In this document: positions 57,871 through 64,000 of the stretch, one piece after another
Layout: each line of letters starts with the position of its first letter
Position numbering within the stretch: the stretch's first letter is position 1
Assembly: GCF_016862915.1 (NCBI RefSeq)
Contig: NZ_BONW01000017.1
Location: 1 to 64,000, forward strand
Length of the DNA: 64,000 nt
DNA from: Plantactinospora endophytica
Lineage (GTDB): Bacteria > Actinomycetota > Actinomycetes > Mycobacteriales > Micromonosporaceae
Reading direction: 5' to 3'
Notes under the pieces: model-generated
What the model was told of the DNA's origin: nothing
Seen by the model: only the letters and a program-made list of their open reading frames with translations
Database searches by the model: none
Program-made: the position numbers and the translations under genes

Positions 57871-60030
57871 ATGGGCGGCTGGACGGAGTGGGTGCTCCGG
57901 CACCGTACGGCGGTGGTGCTGTTCTGGCTCGTCCTCACCGGAGCGGGCGGCGCGCTGGCCGGGCGTACCGTCGACGCGCTGAGTTTCGACTTCGCGCTGC
58001 CGGACCAGCCGGCGTACCAGGCCAACCAGGAGATCCTGGAACGCTTCGGCACCGGCGGGCCGCACGATCCACTGGTACTCGCCGTCACGCTCCCGCCCGG
58101 CCGGTCGGTGACCGAGCCGCAGGTGCGGGCGGAGTTCACCGGGCTCGTCGGGCGGGTCGCCGCCGGGCTGCCCGGTGCGCGGGTGTTGGCGTACCCGGAC
58201 GTCGACGACCCGGCGCTGCGGCCGGACGGCGGGCGGACCACGTTCGCGCTCGTCTACCCCCGGCCGGTGCCCGGCCCGGACCCGTACGCCCAGGCGTTAC
58301 CGGTGCTGGACGGGATCACCGCCGGCGCAACGGTGGGCGGGGCGGCGCCGCAGGTCACCGGGGTCGAGGCGTTGCGGGAGGCGGGCGGCGGAGGCGACCG
58401 GAGCGTACTCATCGAGGTGTTGCTCGGGGCCGGCGGCGCGCTCGTGGTGCTGGCCCTGGTCTTCGCCTCGCTGCTGGCCGGGGTGCCGCTGCTGGTGGCG
58501 ACCGTGTCGATCCTGACCTCGTTCCTCTGCCTGCTCGGCCTCACCACGGTCACCGAGGTCTCGTTCGTGACGCAGTATCTCGTCGCGTTGATCGGCCTGG
58601 GCGTCGCCATCGACTACGCGCTGCTGATCGTGATGCGCTGGCGGGAGGAGCGGGCGCACGGCACCGACAACCTCGACGCGGTACGCACCGCGATGCGTAC
58701 CGCCGGCCGTTCGGTGGTGGTCAGCGGGGTGACGGTGGCGGTCTCGCTGGCCGCCCTGATCGCGGTGCCGGTGCCGTTCATGCGCGGCATCGGGTACGCC
58801 GGGCTGCTGATCCCGCTGCTCAGCGTGGCGGTGACCACGACTCTGCTGCCGGTGCTGCTGGCCCGGTTCGGCCCCCGGCTGGAGTGGCCGCGTCGTACGC
58901 CCCGGGATCCGCGCAGTCCCCGCTGGGCGCGGATCGCCGCCGCGACGACCCGCCGGCCGGGACTCGCCGCCGCCGGGGCGACCGTGCTGCTGCTGGCGTT
59001 GGCGGCGCCGGTGCTGACCCTGCGGCTCGGCTCCCCGGCCGTCGACTCCTATCCGACCGACGACCGGGCCGGCCGGGCGTACGCCGGGCTGGCCGCCGCC
59101 GGGGTGCCGGCCGGTGCGCTGCGCCCGGTCGAGGTGCTGGCCGACGATCCCGAGGCCGTCCGTGAACGGCTGCGTGAGCTGCCCGGGGTGGCGACCGTGC
59201 TCGCGCCGGGCGGCCCCGGCTGGCGGGTCGCCGGCACCGCGCTGGTGCAGGTGTGGACGGCCGACGATCCGGCCAGCCCGGACGGGGAGGCCACCGTCGA
59301 ACGGATCCGGACGGCGGTGGCCGAACTGCCGGGTACCCGGGTCGGTGGCAGCGCGGCCGAGGACGCCGACCTCGTCTCGGCCCTGTACGCCAACACCCCG
59401 CTGGCGTTGGCCGCGATCGTGGTGGTGACCCTGCTGCTGTTGGCCCGGGCGCTACGCTCGCTGCTGCTGCCGGTCAAGGCGCTGCTGCTCAACGTGGTGT
59501 CGATCGGCGCGGCGTACGGTGTCACGGTGCTGATCTGGCAGCACGGCTGGCTGACCGAACTCCTTTTCGACGCCGAGCCGAGCGGGGCGATCACCGCCTG
59601 GGTGCCGATCGCGGTCTTCGCCTTCCTCTTCGGACTGTCGATGGACTACGAGCTGTTCATCCTGGCCCGGATGCGCGAGGAGTACGACCGGCACCACAGC
59701 ACCGAGCGGGCGGTGGTGGACGGGATCTCGTACACCGGGCGGCTGGTCACCTCGGCGAGCCTGATCCTCTTCTTCGCCTTCGTCGCGCTCTCCACCGTGC
59801 CGACCGTGGAGGTACGGATCCTCGCCACCGCCCTCGCCCTCGGCATCGCCATCGACGCGGTGCTGGTACGCGGTGTGCTGGCGCCGGCCCTGGTCACCCT
59901 GCTCGACCGGGCGAACTGGTGGCTGCCGACCCCGCTCCGCCGGCTGCTCCGCGCGGCACCGGAGACGAGCCCGAAGGACGGTTCGGGCATCGACGGAAAG
60001 CCGGCTCCGGCGTCGTCGAGCCATCGATGA
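57871..60030 (+). CDS. MMPL family (RND-type) transporter
   Basis: Twelve-helix membrane exporter of 719 residues in two homologous halves, as in the MMPL/RND group. Helix 1 is TAVVLFWLVLTGAGGALAG; large extracellular loops follow helices 1 and 7. Proton-relay motif candidates are in LIGLGVAIDYALLIVMRW and FGLSMDYELFILARMREEY. Homologues export lipids, siderophore-like or polyketide compounds. ATG at 57871 with GGAGGAG upstream. Its divergent neighbour is the small membrane protein. Substrate unknown. Confidence 0.9.
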   Translation: MGGWTEWVLRHRTAVVLFWLVLTGAGGALAGRTVDALSFDFALPDQPAYQANQEILERFGTGGPHDPLVLAVTLPPGRSVTEPQVRAEFTGLVGRVAAGLPGARVLAYPDVDDPALRPDGGRTTFALVYPRPVPGPDPYAQALPVLDGITAGATVGGAAPQVTGVEALREAGGGGDRSVLIEVLLGAGGALVVLALVFASLLAGVPLLVATVSILTSFLCLLGLTTVTEVSFVTQYLVALIGLGVAIDYALLIVMRWREERAHGTDNLDAVRTAMRTAGRSVVVSGVTVAVSLAALIAVPVPFMRGIGYAGLLIPLLSVAVTTTLLPVLLARFGPRLEWPRRTPRDPRSPRWARIAAATTRRPGLAAAGATVLLLALAAPVLTLRLGSPAVDSYPTDDRAGRAYAGLAAAGVPAGALRPVEVLADDPEAVRERLRELPGVATVLAPGGPGWRVAGTALVQVWTADDPASPDGEATVERIRTAVAELPGTRVGGSAAEDADLVSALYANTPLALAAIVVVTLLLLARALRSLLLPVKALLLNVVSIGAAYGVTVLIWQHGWLTELLFDAEPSGAITAWVPIAVFAFLFGLSMDYELFILARMREEYDRHHSTERAVVDGISYTGRLVTSASLILFFAFVALSTVPTVEVRILATALALGIAIDAVLVRGVLAPALVTLLDRANWWLPTPLRRLLRAAPETSPKDGSGIDGKPAPASSSHR

Positions 60031-60109
60031 TCTACCGCTCGGCGCAGGGATCGACCGCCCGCCGCTGCAAAGCTGCACAGCTCAACAGCAGGCGGTATGG
60101 TCCCGGCGT

Positions 60110-60631
60110 ATGGGACAGGAGACTACGAACGCCTCCGACATCCAGCAGGACACCAGCACGTACTCCGTACGCAGCAGCCTCCGTGTCCCGGGCCCGGCCG
60201 ACCGGGCCTTCGCCGTCTTCACCGAGCGCCTCGCCGACTGGTGGGTGAAGGAATACACCTGGTCCGGCCCGCAGAAACTGGCGAAGATCGGCATCGAGCC
60301 CGGCAGCGGCGGCATGTTGTACGAGATCGGCCCGCACGGGTTCCGCGCCGACTGGGGACGGGTGCTGGACTGGCAGCCGCCCCGCCGGCTGGTCTTCAAC
60401 TGGCAGATCGGCCCGGACCGGGCCCCGGTGCCGGATCCGGCGCAGAGCAGCGAGGTGGAGGCCCGGTTCGCTCCGCAGGCCGACGGCAGCACCCTGGTCG
60501 AGGTGGAACACCGGAACTTCGACCGGCACGGAGAGGCCGCCGAGGGCTACCGGGAGGCGCTCACCGCCGGCTGGTACGAACTGCTCTCCCGGTACGCCGC
60601 CGCCGTCGAGGAGACAAGCGGCCAGGACTGA
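60110..60631 (+). CDS. SRPBCC-family protein (AHSA1-like)
   Basis: Protein of 173 residues with the START/Bet v1-like fold: SLRVPGPADRAFAVFTERLADWW at the N-terminus, LYEIGPHGFRADWGRVLDW in the middle, PPRRLVFNWQIGPDR and a C-terminal helix GYREALTAGWYELLSRYAA. Of the AHSA1 (activator of Hsp90) type. It binds hydrophobic ligands in many actinobacterial pathways, sometimes after an ArsR regulator, which is not present here. ATG at 60110, in frame with a longer open stretch that overlaps the MMPL gene and was not used. Confidence 0.82.
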   Translation: MGQETTNASDIQQDTSTYSVRSSLRVPGPADRAFAVFTERLADWWVKEYTWSGPQKLAKIGIEPGSGGMLYEIGPHGFRADWGRVLDWQPPRRLVFNWQIGPDRAPVPDPAQSSEVEARFAPQADGSTLVEVEHRNFDRHGEAAEGYREALTAGWYELLSRYAAAVEETSGQD

Positions 60632-60651
60632 CGCCGCTGCGCCACACCGGA

Positions 60652-62838
60652 CTACCCGCACGCCGCCGACGGCTCCGGCTGCTTCGGCTGGATCCGGTCC
60701 AGGTCGGCTGCGGCACCGCTCAGCCACACCTCCACGTCGACCAGGTTGAGTGCGGCGGCCCGGGACTCGCCCGCCGCCAGCACGCCGCGTACCCGATCGC
60801 CGAAGTCCTCCGGTGGCCGTGGCGGGGCCACCCGACGGTCGAGCCGGCCGGCGGACAACTGCTGGGCGAGGTCGGTGTAGCGGCGCCGTACCCGGCCGGC
60901 GAGGTCGTCGAGCGGGCCGGCGGCGTCCTCGACCCGGGTCAGCCGGGCGTGCGCGCCACGACGCAGCCGGGACACCGCACCGAGATGCAGGTGCTGACCG
61001 GCGGCGAGCGCGGCCTGCCAGTTGACCGGCGGCAACCGGGGATCGTCCCGCTCCATCTGGTACTGCAGGAACGACGCCTCGGCCAGCGTCCACGCCTGCC
61101 GGGCCGCCCCGACCGCGTCCTGCCGGGAGGGCCGGCCGGCCATGGTCCGGGTCACCTCCTCGGCCGCGGCGGCGCTCACCGACAGATAGCGGGCGATGGA
61201 CCGGCGCAGTTCACCACCGCCGCCCTTCGGCCAGAGCAGCAGGCCGGCCAGTACCCCGACCACGGCACCGATCGTGACGTCGAGCAGCCGTACCCCGGCG
61301 ATCTGTAGGCTCGGCGGCCCGGCCTGGGCGAAGACCATCACGAACAGCACGGTGAACAGCGCCTGCCCCCAGAGCTGTGGCAGCAGCGGCCCGGTCGCGA
61401 AGGTCAGCACCATGGCCACCGGCAGGGCCACCAGCAGTACCGTCGGCACCTCGCCCGCACCGAACAGCAGCAGGCTGCCGACGGCGGCACCGAGCAGCGT
61501 GCCCAGCAACACCGGGCGCAGCGCGCTGCGGGTGTCGACGGCGGAGGTACGCAGCAGGGTGAGGATCGCCAGCAGCACCCAGAATCCGTGGTTGAGGTGC
61601 AAGAACCCGGCGATCACCCGGGCGGCGCCCAGGGCCAGGGAGACGCGTACCGCCCCCTGGAAGTAGACCGAGCGGGTGGTGAGGTGGAACCGGAACTGGT
61701 GCCAGTAGAGCAGTACCGGGGAGTGGTGGGCGTACCAGAACTCGTCCAGCCCCGGCCCGCCCGGCGACCGGGCCGGCGGTGGCAGCCCGGCGACGATCCG
61801 GGCCACGACGCCGAACGCGTGGGCGTGGTCGGCGGCTCGCAGGCTGACCGCCTCGATCCGGAGTCGTGCCGGTCCCGACTCGGGGCGGGGAAAACCCGGC
61901 GGCCGGTCGTAGAGGTCCCGGATCCGACCCTCCAACTCGGTCAACCGGGTCGTCTCGACCGGCTCTGCCGCACCGCGCAGCGTCCGGCCGGCATCGTGCA
62001 CGATCCCGGCCGCCTGGCGTAGCAGACCGGCCAGTTCGTCGTCGCGGACCTCGCCGAGCCGGTCGCCGAGCCGGTGTACGTGGTCGAGCACCTGGCGGAG
62101 CAGCCGGTCGCCGTGCCGCAGCGCCCGGTCCCGCCGTCCCGCCGAGGCCGGCCGCTGGGTCGGCGGCAGCCTGGCCAGCCACACCCCGTCCATCGCCTTG
62201 GCCGCCTCGGCCCTCCGACGGGCGAGTTCGGCCCGGTCGACGGGCCCGCCGCCGGGCAGCCCGGCCAGCAGGTCGAGATACCGGGCCACCGAGCCGGCCG
62301 CCCCACCCAGCCGCTGCCGGTAGGTCGGTGGCGTCGGATCTGGCCAGAGCAGCAGCTCGGCGATGATCAGCAGCCCCACGCCCAGGGTCACCCCGCCCAG
62401 CCGGGACGGCAGGGTGTCCGGCTGGTACGGCGGGAACGACGCCGCGATGTAGAAGAGTTGCAGCCCGGTGGCGAGGCCGAGGATCCGTGGTCCGGCGACT
62501 GCGGAGAACGGGATGACGAATCCCACCACCAGCATCCCGGCCGTCGCCACCCAGATGTCGACCGCGAGCAGCGTCCCGACGGTGACCAGGGCCCAGGCGA
62601 CCGGCAGTGCGGCGAGCAGCGTACGGGCCCGCTGGATGGGGCCGCCGGGCACCTGCGAGATGAACCCGGTGGCGATCGCCGTGAACAGTGTGTAGAGGCC
62701 CAGCAGCGGGTTGTCCAGGGCGTACCTGCCGCCGAATAGGCCGGCGGCGGCGACCAGTGCCAGTCGGACGCCCCGACGGAGCACCCGGTAACCCGGGTCC
62801 CGCCGACGCAGCCACTCCGCGACGCCGATCCTGGTCAT
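60652..62838 (-). CDS. FUSC family transporter (aromatic acid exporter-like)
   Basis: Membrane protein of 728 residues in two blocks of about six helices (LRRGVRLALVAAAGLFGG..., NPLLGLYTLFTAIATGFIS; second block GFWVLLAILTLLRTSAVD and ALFTVLFVMVFAQAGPPS). Each block is followed by a cytoplasmic helical region. The fusaric-acid-resistance fold is the best match. ATG at 62838. It converges on the SRPBCC gene with a 20-base gap. May export aromatic acids or surface polymer precursors; no partner periplasmic protein is seen. Confidence 0.85.
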   Translation of the reverse strand: MTRIGVAEWLRRRDPGYRVLRRGVRLALVAAAGLFGGRYALDNPLLGLYTLFTAIATGFISQVPGGPIQRARTLLAALPVAWALVTVGTLLAVDIWVATAGMLVVGFVIPFSAVAGPRILGLATGLQLFYIAASFPPYQPDTLPSRLGGVTLGVGLLIIAELLLWPDPTPPTYRQRLGGAAGSVARYLDLLAGLPGGGPVDRAELARRRAEAAKAMDGVWLARLPPTQRPASAGRRDRALRHGDRLLRQVLDHVHRLGDRLGEVRDDELAGLLRQAAGIVHDAGRTLRGAAEPVETTRLTELEGRIRDLYDRPPGFPRPESGPARLRIEAVSLRAADHAHAFGVVARIVAGLPPPARSPGGPGLDEFWYAHHSPVLLYWHQFRFHLTTRSVYFQGAVRVSLALGAARVIAGFLHLNHGFWVLLAILTLLRTSAVDTRSALRPVLLGTLLGAAVGSLLLFGAGEVPTVLLVALPVAMVLTFATGPLLPQLWGQALFTVLFVMVFAQAGPPSLQIAGVRLLDVTIGAVVGVLAGLLLWPKGGGGELRRSIARYLSVSAAAAEEVTRTMAGRPSRQDAVGAARQAWTLAEASFLQYQMERDDPRLPPVNWQAALAAGQHLHLGAVSRLRRGAHARLTRVEDAAGPLDDLAGRVRRRYTDLAQQLSAGRLDRRVAPPRPPEDFGDRVRGVLAAGESRAAALNLVDVEVWLSGAAADLDRIQPKQPEPSAACG

Positions 62839-63384
62839 GGGTGCCCTCCGCCGCTCCCACCGGACCGACCGCCGGGCGGAACGCCGACGAAGCTGTGGGC
62901 AGCGCCGTAACGCGGCCCCCGTGGCCGCCCGCCCTCACCTTCTCACCTCGGTCGTCGCCCCGTTGACGCTTTATCCCGGCCGGCGGACGGGTTCGGGTCA
63001 CGGGGCGCGTGGTGGAGGGACTTCTTTCAATCGCGATTCTGGGCGGGCCGGAGACGCGGTTTCTCGGGCCGGGAGCGCGTACGCCGGCAGCGCTTCCGGG
63101 GTCCGGCGGAAGAGGGGTGCGGAATGGCGTCGGCTGCGCGGGCGGTATTCGGTCCGCTGTCCGGTTCCGCTCGGGCCGGTGCGTGCCTTGGAGGGCGCGT
63201 GTTCACAGCTCAGCCAGGTGTGCTGTCGGCCGGCGCCGCCCGGCGGGTGGTGTAGAGGTTTATGCCAGCCGGGCCCGGATGGGGAAATTCGATCGGAATC
63301 ATCGAGCGTTGCCGAACGATTTTCAGCAGGCGGATGCGTTCGCTTCCGCCGAGGATCCGGAATTGCCGCGAGCGGGACCGCCGG
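62839..63384. other. intergenic region, no supported gene
   Basis: 546 bases. It contains TTGACG (62964-62969) on the plus strand and, on the minus strand, a possible 30-codon frame at 63210-63302 (MIPIEFPHPGP...), neither backed by a ribosome site. An AT-richer stretch lies at 63280-63360. No repeat or tRNA seen. Confidence 0.4.
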
Positions 63385-64000
63385 TCAGGTCGACGGGAGC
63401 GGGTTGGATCGACCGGCGCGCAGTTCCGTACCGCCGAGATCGGCGCGGCGGCCGGCCGCCGCGCCCTGTTCCAGGCCGCCGCCGAGCAGCCGACGGGGTG
63501 CCGCCGTCCGCAGTCGTGGGTACGCCTCGGCGAGACGCCGGGCCACCCGGTCCGAGCGGTCGGCGAGGACCAGCGCCACCGACGGCGCCGAGCCCGGCGG
63601 GGTCGTCGCGGCGGCTGCCGCCTCGGCCTGGCGCAGCCGCCCGGCGACCGCCACGCCGAACCCGGCCAGCCAGGACCGGCGGAACGCCGCCGGATGGTCG
63701 CCCTGCGGCACCGGCGCGACCGAGATCCCGTGCGCCGCCTGCACCAGCAGGGAGGTGAAGAGCAGTTCCACCCGTTCCAGGTCGCTGGCGAAGCCGAACA
63801 GGTGCATGACGAAACCGGTGCCGCCACGGCGCCGTACCGACCGGCAGCGCAACGCGTCGGCGACCCCGGCGAGCAGGCCCGCCTTGTCCAGGGCGTACGG
63901 GGCGGGGATGTCGACGGTCCGGTCGCCGACCGGGTCGGTGCCCGGATCGCGGGCGGCGAGGAGGGCCCGGTCCACCCCGTACCGCGCGATCAACTCGGTC
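63385..64000 (-). CDS. DUF2786 domain protein (5' part outside window)
   Basis: C-terminal ~205 residues of a protein whose start lies beyond base 64000. It shows the second half of a DUF2786 domain (LIARYGVDRALLAARDPG) followed by VMHLFGFASDLERVELLFTSLLVQ and a helical segment with SWLAGFGVAVAGRL. DUF2786 proteins are common, poorly understood actinobacterial proteins, some with a neighbouring metallopeptidase-like domain. No catalytic motif is visible in this part. Confidence 0.75.
   Translation of the reverse strand, partial: TELIARYGVDRALLAARDPGTDPVGDRTVDIPAPYALDKAGLLAGVADALRCRSVRRRGGTGFVMHLFGFASDLERVELLFTSLLVQAAHGISVAPVPQGDHPAAFRRSWLAGFGVAVAGRLRQAEAAAAATTPPGSAPSVALVLADRSDRVARRLAEAYPRLRTAAPRRLLGGGLEQGAAAGRRADLGGTELRAGRSNPLPST

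Noticed and set aside
63210-63302. 30-codon minus-strand frame (MIPIEFPHPGP...)
   Set aside because: No ribosome site or recognised relatives; length is within chance for this composition.
1-64000. Mobile elements, prophage or integrated plasmid
   Set aside because: No transposase, integrase, phage structural gene or att-like duplication beside the tRNA genes was found.

Overview
The window is GC-rich actinobacterial DNA with many GTG and TTG starts and short overlapping operons. It carries DUF397 and XRE/DUF5753 pairs, an HspR-type HAIR box before lon, a Tad/Flp pilus locus and CGNR and DUF2786 proteins. This mix points to a filamentous actinomycete, most likely of the Micromonosporaceae (Micromonospora/Plantactinospora-like). 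That placement is inferred from gene content only. No phage, insertion sequence, CRISPR array or integrase is visible.

Layout. 1-10154: housekeeping and accessory genes (partial alpha/beta hydrolase, MalY/PatB-type lyase, cyclase-family hydrolase, an XRE/DUF5753 regulator with DUF397, two coupled small proteins, an ABC exporter, a membrane glycosyltransferase-like protein). 10272-17611: lon with its HAIR operator, three tandem LuxR-like paralogues, and a secreted FN3-FN3-CBM2 protein. 17730-24538: orphan DUF397, a two-gene ABC transporter, a RecD2-type helicase, a CGNR regulator and an LPXTG surface protein. 24811-35404: a complete Tad pilus locus. A prepilin peptidase is divergent from an operon of lipoprotein, secreted protein, CpaB/SAF protein, TadZ-like protein, TadA/CpaF, TadB, TadC, a pilin candidate, two TadE-like minor pilins, a TadG-like protein and a LysM membrane protein. 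35507-41236: Rieske/DUF2231 fusion, NAD-dependent epimerase, NTF2-like, DUF402, EamA, enoyl-CoA hydratase and PNPOx-like proteins. 41452-51310: an alpha-glucoside/maltodextrin module (GH13 glucosidase, LacI regulator, solute-binding protein and two permeases), interrupted by two flavoproteins. 51323-55596: a carotenoid cluster (crtB divergent from crtI-idi-merR). 55678-64000: polysaccharide deacetylase, a tRNA Glu-Asp-Phe operon with promoter and terminator, an MMPL exporter, SRPBCC, FUSC and a partial DUF2786 protein.

How genes work together. The Tad operon supplies the peptidase, the ATPase and its membrane platform, and the pilins for a surface fibre. The sugar module imports an oligosaccharide, probably using a shared ATPase encoded elsewhere, and hydrolyses it under a LacI repressor. 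In the carotenoid cluster a MerR/CarH-like protein probably controls precursor isomerisation, phytoene synthesis and desaturation.

Most unusual features: (i) at three separate genes the 3' end including the stop codon is tandemly repeated just downstream, with periods of 43, 47 and 19 bp, none a multiple of three; (ii) a trio of LuxR-like paralogues, two of them with an eroded DNA-binding helix; (iii) micro-ORFs that bridge tadA-tadB and tadB-tadC through GTGA overlaps; (iv) four consecutive prepilin-like proteins sharing an R-G site, in which the presumed pilin lacks Glu+5; (v) several strong inverted repeats between genes.
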